In this document: positions 26,801 through 38,411 of the stretch, piece by piece
Layout of the letters: each line of letters begins with the position of its first letter
Position numbering within the stretch: the stretch's first letter is position 1
Origin: Zonotrichia leucophrys gambelii
Lineage: Eukaryota; Chordata; Aves; Passeriformes; Passerellidae
Direction of reading: 5' to 3'
DNA length: 64,000 bases
Assembly: GCF_028769735.1 (NCBI RefSeq)
Contig: NC_088177.1
Coordinates: 12,588,599 to 12,652,598 of the forward strand
Position numbers and translations under genes: made by a program
Notes under the pieces: generated by a model
What the model saw: only the letters and a program-made list of their open reading frames with translations
What the model was told of the DNA's origin: nothing
The model's database searches: none

Positions 26801-29685
26801 AAAGATAGATACTACATATATAAATATTATAGAAGAACCACAAGATATCCTTTCTGCTGCTCCCTTCCCAAATGCCTGGGAAATCCTTGTGGATTTTACA
26901 AGAGCAGAGACCACAGCTGTCCAGTTAAACACACAGCAGCAACTTTCACCTGCACAAAGCACCCAGGAAGGCAGCTCTCTCTTGGAGCAATAGCCTCTGA
27001 AGGAAAATAAAAGTGAAAAAGCCTTTGTGGCCTGGCTAATCCTGTTATCAAATAAACTTTTAACAGCAATCTGGTGGTATGTAAGGCTGTAACAAATCAC
27101 TCTGTGGAAAAATTTAAGTTAAATCTGTTATTCTTCAGCCATTTTGTGGATAATTCTGTTCTTTTCTCCACCTTGCAAGAATAAGTTTTCAGTTTTTCTT
27201 TATAATACTTCACTAATTTTAAAGCAGCAATCTTCCAATTTAAAAGATGTTGCACTGGTGATATTTATCTTACAATGGCATTTAACACAACAAAAATGTC
27301 ATTGGATTTCATTCTCTCATTGCAAATACCTCACCATAAGTTTCCAGAGCCTTATCCTTCTACAAAAGTACAAGTTCCACACCAAGGAATCAGACTGTCG
27401 CATTACTTAATTTTGCAGGAAAGCACACACATTTGAATTATGCTTTACACTGGGAGGAAGAGGAGCCTATAAATTCTATATGTAATTTCCAAAAGACAAA
27501 TTATATTCACCATTAAACATTTAGACAACGGCTAAGGAACAATAATCAGAATAACTACAGCTGATCACTCAAACTGCATGTTACAAGGGGAAATAAATGT
27601 TTTCATATTAGGGTCTCTTTGACAGTAACATGACCTTCAATGTTGTTTTCCAGCAAAAAAGGAATAATTCTGTTTATTATTATTTTAAAAACAACATCAG
27701 TGCTTGCAAGTATCCTTTTGACAAAATGCACAATACACTCATTTTGTAGATGCCATGGGAAAAACAAAAATCAATATCTCAGTATTTTCCTGCTGTAATG
27801 GAGAAGGCTAATTAATAGAGCTGCCTTGATAGCTGTCATAAAAAATATTACCTCTTCTGTGTTGTCCAGAATAGGCTTATTGTGCATTTACATATTTAAA
27901 ACTTTTAGGCAAATACAAGAGGATGAATTTTTTGGTAAATCTAATTTTAACATGATTAATGAAACAATCATGGGAACATACTCTTTTTCAATTATGTCTT
28001 GCCTGCAGATTAAAACAGGTAAAGTCTTGGGAAAATGTATGAGATAAAAACAGCAAAAAGCTTTCCATTTTGAGTCAAGTCTCCTTTATCCTTCAGGATC
28101 ACTTGATTTCCTTTGATCACACACAGAAACATTTGGAATTTCAAACTGCAAACAGTGTGCAAGCAGTTCGGGAGAAACAAAGAAAAATAAATTTAAAATA
28201 TTTCTTCTAAATTCCAGTAGTGAAAGCTTTCCATCATTTTGAATGTTTGCTTCTATTATACAAGCCATCCTCATTATGGTACATAAAATTAAAATTAGTT
28301 TCTGCAACAATGCTATATGGTAACACTTAATGAAGATATTCACTAATACCTGCTGCTGTAGAAAAAAGAACTCATATTACAAAATAAATAATAAAATACT
28401 ACTTCTGAAATTTGTCCACTGGACACAAATATTTTCGATTCTTCTCTAAATTATCTCCTGTGATAACATGACAACATTCCCCATCATTTCAGTTTTGTGC
28501 AGATCAGATGTAGATTTCTGTTTTCTAGTTTATATTCCATTCCTGGCAATTACTCCACAGATCTCAATTTTCCCTAATGGAAATCTCTCTCTTTCTTCTC
28601 TTAAACATATCACAATATTAAAAGGAGATTAATATCTCCATGTTCAATACATCACAAGAGTTTCCTTTGCAAACAGCAGCCTTCTGGGGAAAGGCATTTT
28701 ATTCACTCCTTCTGTTCTTTTCACTTTGTTTTGACGCCACTGAATTCACCACAAAGAGATGTTTCACAACTGTCATGCCCTCTATCCCAAAGGAATGTTT
28801 TGAAACTATAAAAGATGTCAGTACTTTGGTTGGGATTTTTTTCCCCTATGAGAATTTTCAGTATATTATACAGCAGCATAATAGAAAGGAAAATATCTCC
28901 ATGCAGTACAATGGCAGGGTGGCAGGGATGGTCACAATGACTCCTCAACCTTCTTTTTCATGGCATCTCTACCAGGCTGGCAAGAGGTGAGGACACAGCA
29001 GGGCACTCCACCCTCACAGTGCAGCAGAAAGAACCAGATATTCCTCAAAGCAGGCACTGAAGAGCTGGGAACCTGACCACATTTTTCCTTCCCATTCTCA
29101 AATGAGAAGCAATATAAGGAAAGATAAGACATCTCTTAGAAGTGTATTTATCTTATACTTTATACATTTAAGTGATAACTTCTTTTATGTTCTGTGCTTT
29201 TCTGCAACACCCAGGGGTTTTGCCTCTATGATATGCTTGGGACTTGATCCTTCCATCATTTTCCATCAACACAGCCACTCAGCCATTCAGGCAGCCACAA
29301 TATGTTACAGCATGCTCATTTCCACCTATCACCAAAATGATACTTCAAAAGGACACAGTTAAAATATTTCAAAGGAACAACAGATGCCTGAAAAGATAAA
29401 ATAAACAGAAGTAGCGGCAGAATGCCACACCACCATTCCACCTCAAGGCCTTGGTGAGAAGAGCATTGTGTACTGCAAATGCCCTGGTTTTCAGCCACTC
29501 TTTACACCTTCAAATGGTCTTCCCAGCACATTACTCTTTAAGAAGTTGGATTTCAGTTTAGGTGTTATTTCAGAGAAATAATACAATGTACCAGTACAGA
29601 CTGTTTCTCAGTTCCCAAAAATGACTGACATTGACGTTTGCCTGGCCTTCTCCCCATACGTGCAGCATACACCTCCAAAACTAAC

Positions 29686-29722
29686 AGAAAAAATTTAAAA
29701 AAAATTAAAAAAAAAAAAAAAC
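29686..29722 (+). repeat. A-rich tract
   Basis: A-rich run, nearly pure A from 29,697, with a few T interruptions. No recognisable retroposon body adjoins it on the left. Confidence 0.85.
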
Positions 29723-32700
29723 CAAACCAGAGCACAGCTACTGGAACATAATCTACATTGACACCCATATGACCTCAAAAGTTGGGTCTGGAACACAATC
29801 AAAATAATTTCCCAACTTTCACAGACCTTCCCACAGCTGCCCCCAGTTACCTCACTGCCACCAAGTCACTCTGGCAGCACAATACACCAGAATAGAGGCC
29901 TGTGTGACAGAATGCAGCGTGGCTGCTCTGATCACAGGGACCAGAAACACATCTGACACCCCAGCAGCTCTACAGCTGCAACAGTGCAATGTTTGTTCAC
30001 AACCTAATTGTCTTCACTTCATTTACATGCCCACTTCTTGGACTTGGACAACATTGGGGATCTTTGCACCACAGAGCAAAGCAGGTACATACAATCACCC
30101 ACGTGGAGTTTATTTACAAAACAAGGACACTAAACCTGTCTTTCAAGCACCCAGGTGTAATTTAGTGTCCTATTTCTCCAGACTCCAAGACTTCTTTCAC
30201 AGAACTTCAGTCAGTCAAAAAATACAGTTCTCTCTCTTAAAGCACACAGACCATCAAATAGCATGTGTTCTTGTTCTACTTAACTTGCAAAATCCCAAAT
30301 CCAGTGTTACAACTGATTTTAAATGCATCTGCCATCCAGTGGGCAACATCTGCTGCATACTGTGGAGCTCTGCCTTCCACTGTGCAGGAAAGGAGCCTGT
30401 CACTGCTGATGCCAGCTTTGGAACTGGGCTGGTTTTTGATTAGAAGGTGCTCTTGGCCAGCACACACCCATGTGGCACGTGCACAAGCAAAACTAGCTGT
30501 GGCAGTGCAAAGCAAAGCCCAGCAACAGCCCAGTCATGCACACAACTTTTCACCAGCTGGCCCTGAAAACCTGACTCCTTATCTAGCTCCCACTGGCACA
30601 AAAACAATGATAAGGGGATTAAATCCCAGATGTCTCACTGCCTTTTTCTCCTCACCCTTAAAATGTAACTATCAGACTGGCCTGATTTACATTTTTTTTA
30701 AAAAGCATCCTTGTTTGCCAGCATATACTGTGTCTGGTGATGTCAACAATTTCAGGCAAGTACGTGATGTAAAGATCACGAGGAACTCAATGCAGTGTCT
30801 GAAGGGGAAAGTGTTCCCCTTTCAAATGCAGATAAAATATCAATTGTTCTAGACTAAAAAATTTAATCAGACCCTGCAATAGGTTAAAAACATCATAACA
30901 TCATAAATGTCCTCTTTGGACATTATAAAGTCCATCATAAAGTGTCCACAGCTGTCTGGCATATTTAGGCTGCTGTGCATCATTTATTACTCTTTGACCT
31001 CTCTTTTCAGGACCATCCAGCCATGTGCTGTGTTTCTCAGCCTGTGGAATGCCAGGACTATTCAACAGGATGGGACCAAAAAACCAACACTGTGGGAAGG
31101 AAGGGACTGGAATAGGGAGACATCATAACAAGAAAATCCAACCAAATAAACAAAATAGTCCAGAGAGGAAAGGGTGAAAAATTTCAATGCAGAAGGGAAA
31201 CAGCTACTGCAGGTCCTCTGACAAGGAATGATTTCAGTAGAAAGATGCACCACAAGGGTTAATTTGAGAGAATGGCTATGGTACAGGGCAGCGAGCAGCT
31301 GGTAGGACATCATACCTCATTACCCACCAAGGCTAACACAAACACCTCACACCTGGTCCTCAGTCATTTGGGGCAGAGTTCACAGCGCTGCTATTAACAC
31401 TGGAGCTGCTCCAGCCCACTCCTTGATCAGTACCATTAGCCAAAATTCCTCATTTCCAGCCCTTCTGACAGCAAGACCAGCTCAGGGGAGAATCCACCTT
31501 CTGCAGCCCTTGAAAGGGAAATGTCCTCCTTAAAGGGAAGGACAGGTGCAGGTTGGGGACAACAGAGCAGATACTTCACTGATGTGTGGGGACAGCAGGG
31601 CACAGCAGTGACTCTGGATGAATCAGAGTTCAGCTCTCCTCCATCCATGCCCAAGTCTGATGTCCAGAACAACATCTGGCCACACGTAATTATGCTGCCT
31701 TGCAGCACACACACACAGTTCCTGCTAAACAGTTTTGTAGCAAGGACACTTAGTTCCAGCATGCCTTAAGCCACAGGAAAACTTAAGTCCCAATTTCCAC
31801 AATCACACTGAAACATTTCTCAGCCTTGCTGAAACTCCACAGACTCCATTTGACAATTCTCTGCACACACTAAGATTTCCACATGGAGCTAAACATCTTC
31901 CAGTTCAGTAAGAAAAACAGTACATAAATACATAGTCTGGGACATATCAGAACATACCCTGAATACTGATAAAATCTGGGGCTTGCTGCCCTCAGTGATG
32001 TTGCATCCTGAATTAGCTGCTGAAATCTAGACTGATTTTATTCTCTGCTCTTTTGGCTTACAGACAATTCTGACAGCCCCATTAATGTTGCCTTGTTTAT
32101 CTCTTCCTCATGACTTCTCATCTGGACAAATACTTATTTTTGGTTCTTTTTAATTGTGTGTGCAGCTTTCATTACCACCACAAAGCACTTCAGAAGGATT
32201 AACAACAATTTCTGTACTCATTTGATAGACACTCACCTTTGTTCTCCACTCTGTTTAGAAATAAGGAAAAAAGTACTGATTAATGATCATCAGCTATCCA
32301 TCAGGTTTCTCACAGGAATTGTATTATTGCCTCATTTACAGCAATATTTACACCCTTAAACCCAACGGGCTTCATGTATTATGGCTCCAAGAAGATCAGA
32401 ACAACAATGGCCCCAAGAAAATTATCTATCACCTTAGACAATAAATCTCCTCACAAATTTGGGATTTATATTTGGTGCAGTTCTGTCAGTCCTAGTCAAG
32501 AACATCAACATCTAAAAATATGTTTATCAGCAGAATATATGTTTAGCTGTGCAGTCACACAGTTTATTTAAGGTATCAGTAACATTCTAAAGGACTGTAA
32601 ATCTAAGCCATCAGTAGCTCTACAGGGTATTTTTGTAATAAACACTCTATATTTTCAGACTTTTACCCAGTATGGGGGAAGAAATTTGTCATTCAGTCAG

Positions 32701-34955
32701 CCCTAAATAATGATTTTTAAACATGTAAGCAGCATGTGTTCCTTTGTAGTGGGAGCAAGAATATACTAGGTATTTCAGCCTTTTAGAACATATTTAATTG
32801 TGCAAGCAAACACAAATCCTAAAGCAAATGAGCACTCATTGCTCATTATTTCCTGCACACGCCTCACCTGTTGTAGAAAGGCAGTGAAACAAAGCTACCA
32901 CACCTGACTAAGCATTTAACAGCAGGAAAGAAATAGCAAACGAGAAACAGCAATACAGGAAATAAAGGATTATTTCACACAGATGCAATTAATTTAGTAT
33001 CATGACATTAAAAAATTATGTTTTGTTTACCATTCACAGACCAATTTTACTGGCTGCAGTACACTGTTCTTTTTGTGCCTTAATATAGTAAATATCAATG
33101 GAAATAAAATTACCCTGTTAAGAAAAGCTTAGTGGTATGCAACAACTCACCAAGTATGAAAATATTTTTTTTTCATACTAGACATGACATGGAGCCCCAG
33201 ATGAAATCAGGACCTCATCTGAATCATGGTGCATCAGAAATCCTGTAAGAACTTCTGAGGATTTTCTGATCTAAAGCCACCAAACACACCCCAGCTCTCC
33301 CAAGGGAGCAGCACAGCTCCCAGCTGCTCCTGCAGGGAGATGAAGGCTGAGATCCAGGCTCACAAGCACCTCCCAACCCTCCCACACAAACAATTCACAC
33401 ACCACAGCTGCTGGCTGGGGCAATGCCCAAATACATATCTGGGAAACTACAAGGTAGGTTGCTTTGATACTGACCAAAGCAATGTTAGCGGGATAAGAAA
33501 GAGACCACAGGGGAGAACTAATGAAACCTCTCTACCCAGACACAGATGTTTTCATTTTCTTGTCGGTTTGGCTGGCTTTGGTTTCTTTGTCTATGTGTGA
33601 TCCATCTAGTAAATACAAATGCAAAAGACACATCCAGCTTTAATGTGTAGTAATAACACTGGGACAGCAGAAACAAACAAACATTTTACTCCCCAAAAAT
33701 ATACTATTACTGAGAAAGATAAAGTGGTACAGCCCCTGAGTTGTTAAACAATAAACTGCCTTTCAGGTAATGCTGCCTGTGAGACCCAGAAAACAAAGTT
33801 TACATCTGCTACTCCATCTCCCTTTCCCACTCACCAAGACAGATGGAAAGCAAATGTACCTAGAGCATTATCACTGTGACACTTCCCCAAGACAGAGAAG
33901 CAAGGAGATTTGTTCAGCAAATACATTATGGTAGATTATCTCACACTCCATTTTGCAGTGCATGTGAAGCTTTCAGCACCAGGGAAATTATACTGACTCA
34001 TTTTGTCTGATCTGAACCTACCAGATAAAATTTCAGGGGTCAGAGAAATTCTGCTGTTAGAGTGATGGTCACACAAACCCATGTTCAAATGTTCCCATGC
34101 CATATTCATTTGCTAAGGGATACTGTGCAGGGCTCAGACCTGGCAGGGAGCCCAAGCACAGCAATGCACTGGAATGAAGAGATCACTGTGAAAGCAGTAA
34201 ATCTCAATAAATAAAAAAAATCTGATATTAGCCACAAATAAAAGGTGCTGTTTATCTCAAACATATTTTAAGAGCTTCTGAAAGATGTTTCCAATTGTTA
34301 AAGAAAGATATTTTTCGTCTAAATATTTCTACAGCAGATTCCCAAGATGGTGTTGAGACACAAGCCAGAAGCTGGTATTGCTCCTGTTTTTCTCCCAGGT
34401 TCATTCACTTTTCACATCCTACCTCATAAAAGTCAGACTTAACCAGGCAGAAGACATGTAACCTTGGCACAAGTTATAAAAACAGCCAGCAGCTTGATCT
34501 TGGTAGAAACATTTGTTGCCCACAGACTAGCCAAAGGAGGAAAAAAGCAAGCTACAATTAGGACACATTGTGATGCTTAGACAGAATAGCTGCTGTGCAG
34601 AATCAGCTATTCTGGCCATGAATTGCCCATGGAGCATGTGGTGGTTCAGCAGGCAAATTGTTAAGTGTTGTAAACAAAACCACCCTCTTCCTATCTTTGC
34701 TCTGATTTTCTGATGACCCATTTGGGCTGCTGTGCCCCCTCTCTTGAGGAAAAGCTTACAGCTCTTTCTTTCCCCGGCACTTAAAAAAGACTCTTTGCCA
34801 GGCCAGGAACATCACATAGAGGGGTTCCTTTTAATAAGCAGCTAGGGTATACAAGTACAGGAGTGGAAAAAGCCTAGCCTGCTTCAGAAAGCTACTCTGC
34901 TAGTTTTGTACACCTGCTGATGTTTCTTTGCTGTTCCTCACAACTCCACCTCATC

Positions 34956-35361
34956 TGATGCCTTGAGAGACTGAACCTGGAGCAGAGAGACTAGACAGAG
35001 CTAAAGGAAATCAAGTAGGTATTTAGTGAAAGGCCTTAAAGGATACACCTTGGGCAGTACAAGAGCCTGGCCAGGGCTACACCCAAGATAGATCCAAAAT
35101 GGTCACAAAATGCACAACCAGTCATGAGGTCTCACACAAGTTTTGGTCCATTTGCATATTGGAGTTAATTGTCCAGTTACAGTTTCAGGTTATGAAGTCC
35201 CATCTCCTTGTTTGCTCTTGGCCTGAAGCTTGTAATGGTGGTCCTTGGTCTTAAGCTAGAAAAGGATTGTGTTGTCTACTGGCACTTACTATGAAGCTCA
35301 GAGCTACACCCCTAGGCAGCACAGGATCTGAAAAATATGAAAGCTGAAACTTAAGGCATCA
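34956..35361 (-). mobile_element. solo LTR, same family (copy B)
   Basis: Read on the minus strand it starts TGATGCCTTAAGTTTCAG and ends GTCTCTCAAGGCATCA, matching both ends of copy A. The blocks TCCAATATGCAAATGGACCA and the AAGGCCTTTCACTAAATACC segment also match. It is about 30 bp shorter than copy A and has clear substitutions, including loss of the AATAAA signal, so it is an old insertion. It lies in the same orientation as the inferred host transcript. No internal retroviral sequence follows it. Confidence 0.78.
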
Positions 35362-35667
35362 TTTCTTCCCCTTTAGATGCTTGACAAGGCCTTTACCTAT
35401 CAGGTCTCTATTCTAAATATCTACTAATAATAGGTATTTAATTACACAAAATTATTGTTAACAGCTTACAGCAAACCCTCCAAACCAGAATGGCAACAGA
35501 GCATGAGCCAGTATGGGAGGAGGACTTGCACACCTGCTTTACTGTACCTGTAACACTCAGTCAATACCAGAACTCAACCCATGAGTCACACAAGAGCTGA
35601 CTACTCTCAAGCACATCTGATCCTCCTCCTCAGTTTCCATTTAAGAGGCCACAGCCTTCACACAGAT

Positions 35668-36075
35668 CTAGAATCACAGAATGACACAGGCTGGATGGGC
35701 CTCCTGAGGTCTCTTGTCTCTGTACCTATCCCAAGCAGTTCACCCAGACTTCATCCAGCTGAGCTTCAAAATACCTCTGTGACTAAAGAGTGTACAACCC
35801 CTCAGTGTTTCTTGTTTCAGGGTTTGACCACTCTCATGATACAAAAGGGTGTTTTTAGACCTACCTGGAATATGCCCTGTTTCAACTTGCATCCTTTGCC
35901 CTGGCTCCTTCATCATTCACTTCAAGAAAAGTTTGGCAGCACCTGTTCTACACCCTCCTTACCCACAAGGTAGCAAAAGGCAGCACTGAAACTCCTGAAT
36001 AACCTGCCCTCTTGCCAGGTAGAAGAAAAACATCTTCCTCTGTGTCTCTCCTCAAACCTCACTGTCCCCTTAATC
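35668..36075 (-). mobile_element. CR1 LINE, 3' end fragment
   Basis: The plus strand reads as the reverse complement of the CR1 3' region: it begins with AGAATCACAGAATGACACAG, runs through a block like GACTAAAGAGTGTACAACCC, then TTTGACCACTCTCATGATAC, then the CTTGCATCCTTTGCCCTGGC block. The ATTCTGTGATTCT end is the characteristic CR1 3' terminus, here at the low-coordinate side, so the element is on the minus strand. It is 5'-truncated (normal for CR1), has no open reading frame, and is diverged. Confidence 0.82.
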
Positions 36076-36345
36076 ACCTACTGGATTCATTACAGTACAT
36101 ATCAATGTTGGTTTTACACTGGCGAACCTCAAACTGACCACATGCCCTAGTCATACTTAGCTGTGATTCCAGAGCTCATCTGTCAGAAGGGTGGACTGTA
36201 GCATGTTTCAGCTAAAAACAATGCACCTGTGTGCAACTGAGACAGGAAAGCACTGCAATTCTGCAGAGTGGCACTCCCAAAACCACATATAAGACGCTTA
36301 CCAAAAAGTCTGATTTACTTTGTCAAACCTTTGCTCTTAACTTAC

Positions 36346-36445
36346 CTTGCAGTGAGACCTCTGTTCCCATTGTGAAGCATTTTGCAGATTCAATGCTTCA
36401 CTTCTGTTTTGAGAGCAAGAAACACCCTGATGCAGTGTCTTACAT
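36346..36445 (-). other. candidate 100-nt exon
   Basis: On the minus strand the acceptor AATACTTTTGTTCAG precedes 100 nt that end at the donor TGCAAG/GTAAGTTAAG, a very strong site. One frame is open throughout (one base, then 33 codons), beginning CKTLHQGVSCSQNRSEALN and ending RSHCK; it is Cys- and Asn/Gln-containing. It starts in the phase that the 43,907 candidate leaves. The CR1 fragment lies 270 bp further left and does not overlap. No family was recognised. Confidence 0.23.
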
Positions 36446-37274
36446 CTGAACAAAAGTATTTCATGGATACAACTCCAGCTTAGAGCTACATCTTACTAGG
36501 AAATAGCACAGTAGCTCCCAATGACACATTCCACCACTGCTATGGAATTTCCCAGAAATGCAGTGGTAATGCAGAGTTCAGGTCTACCCACACTGCTTGC
36601 TGTGACAGACTACATTTCTCACACAAAAAGGAGTAAGCATTTGAACTCTCAGTGATGGCACTCCCTACCAAGAAGAAAACATAGTAAAACTTCACTAAGT
36701 GACTGAGAAAACTGAGCCTGAGCGAAAGGCAAAACCCTTACTAGCTTCTGAAAACAAACTTGAGTCTCTGTGCAGCAAAAGCATCTCAGGGGCTGGAGAG
36801 GTTGGTCTAGTGTCATGCAATCCTTTTAGTTATGTAACAGTCTGGAAAAGGAACACATTTTAGCTGTTTATGATCCCTCACTTGAAGTGACTGCAACCCT
36901 CTAAAAATAAAATATGTAACTAAGCAGTCAGAATATCTTTGAACAAATCACCGTCAACTTTTGGTCAGACAGTGAAACCTAAGAATTCCATCTGACTCTG
37001 CCAGCCTTTTCAGGACAAGCACTCAAACCTGCACACACAAACTATGCAGTTGCTGCCAGCAAGCATCTCATCCCTGCACAGGGGCAAGTCAATGCTAAAC
37101 CTGCAGAGAAGGCCTAACAAGAGAGGGTACAAACTACAGGAAAAATTCCTAACCTGCCAGCAAGAAATTAAACATCTCATCCAGTTATGAATCACCACGG
37201 GTCTACTGTTGGGTCGACAGTGAAGGCACAACCAACACTGAAGAAGACTTCAAACTTCTGCAGTTCTTTACTGC

Positions 37275-37464
37275 TGTCCTTCAGCCCAGCCTTTTATCCC
37301 CTGCTGTTGCTGCCCTGCCCCTGTGTGCCCTCTGTTCCCTTTGGTGGTTGGTCAGTGCCCCTGGGCACTCCATGGCTCGTTCCCTTCAACAGCATTCACC
37401 TGTCCTGCACAGCTGTGCCCGCTGGGGATGAGCCCCACTCCCAATCACCACAAACTCTGTGCCT
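37275..37464 (-). repeat. TATA-bearing interspersed repeat, copy 1
   Basis: This 190-bp block matches 48,231-48,430 with only two substitutions and one 10-bp indel. On the minus strand it contains GGATAAAAGG (37,290-37,299), a TATA-like box followed by GCTGGGCTGAAGGACA. A G-rich region upstream and a TATA box near the downstream end fit the U3 part of a retroviral LTR; this assignment is inference. Outside the block the two loci diverge abruptly on both sides. Confidence 0.7.
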
Positions 37465-38373
37465 AAAACAGCAAAGAATGCCCTTGATTGGCACATGGCC
37501 CATGAAATCGTAGCAAAGCCCTGAAAATATTCTGTCTACGAAACAGAGGAACACATCTTCCTCCAGCTACAAGTTGGATCAAATAATTTTGTTTTCAATT
37601 CACTCACTCATCACCACCAGTTTTCCCAAGTCTTTTGATCTCTGTTCCCAAGATGTCACAAAACTGAAAAGGGACAAAGCATCAGCTAGGTGCCCACTTG
37701 CAGGTGCTGCTGGTGCCTCTGACCACAAGCACTTCCAAAGGCTCAAAGGCAAACACTTGCTCTAAACAGAGAGCTGGTTTTAAACTGCAAGGAAAAGTTT
37801 AAAATAAAAAAAACCACCAAGCTGGCCTTCCCATGCTGCCCACAAAGAAAATGCATTGGTAGCTCTCCAGTTACTACTCCCCAGTCACCATGAACACACC
37901 ATGACCTTCTGGGGCTGCCTCCCCACGAGCTGTCAATCCAGCTGCTCACAGGAATGTGTTGAACACAGCTAAGTTAGCCCAGTTACTCAGTTGAGCAAAC
38001 TGGGGGAGAGAGCCTGCAGCACAGCTGTCTCAGCCAGGAATGGGCACCAGTGGCTGAGGCAGTAACCTCTGCCACAAGCACATGCCACAAGAAGAGAACA
38101 AACAAAAATTATTATTTTTGGAGGTCCCACAGCACTGCCTATCTGAGCTGTCTTTACCCAGGTCTCACTCACTGTGCTGCTTCACCCAACCCTTATGCAC
38201 AGCCTACATGAAATTCCGTGATGGTGCAATCCAGCTGCTGACAGACAGAAAGGCAGATCCCAAGATCCATTATCCATGCAGCTGACCTCTTCAGTGGCAG
38301 CATCAGCAAAGATGCCACGGTCTGAATGGTGACACACCTCAAATGGAAACAGATGCTCACCTTCCAGGAACTG

Positions 38374-38411
38374 AATAATGAATAATACAAACAATAATGA
38401 ATAATGCAAAC
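38374..38411 (+). repeat. 19-bp tandem duplication
   Basis: Two head-to-tail copies of AATAATGAATAATACAAAC differ by a single base (A to G at the fifteenth base of copy two). Each unit itself contains AATAATG twice, so replication slippage is a likely origin. Confidence 0.9.

Larger units (their letters stand above)
18516..34955. other. long featureless AT-rich interval
   Basis: Apart from one MIR relic (20.8 kb) and the A-rich tract at 29.7 kb I see no transposon, RNA gene or convincing exon. Plus-strand A/C bias persists, consistent with intron of a minus-strand gene. Open frames of 100-195 codons occur on the plus strand but are His/Ser/Thr/Pro-rich products of A/C-rich DNA. Confidence 0.6.

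Noticed and set aside
29904..30852. Plus-strand frames of 179 and 195 codons
   Set aside because: They overlap each other in different frames, have low-complexity composition, no splice context, and run against the inferred transcript.
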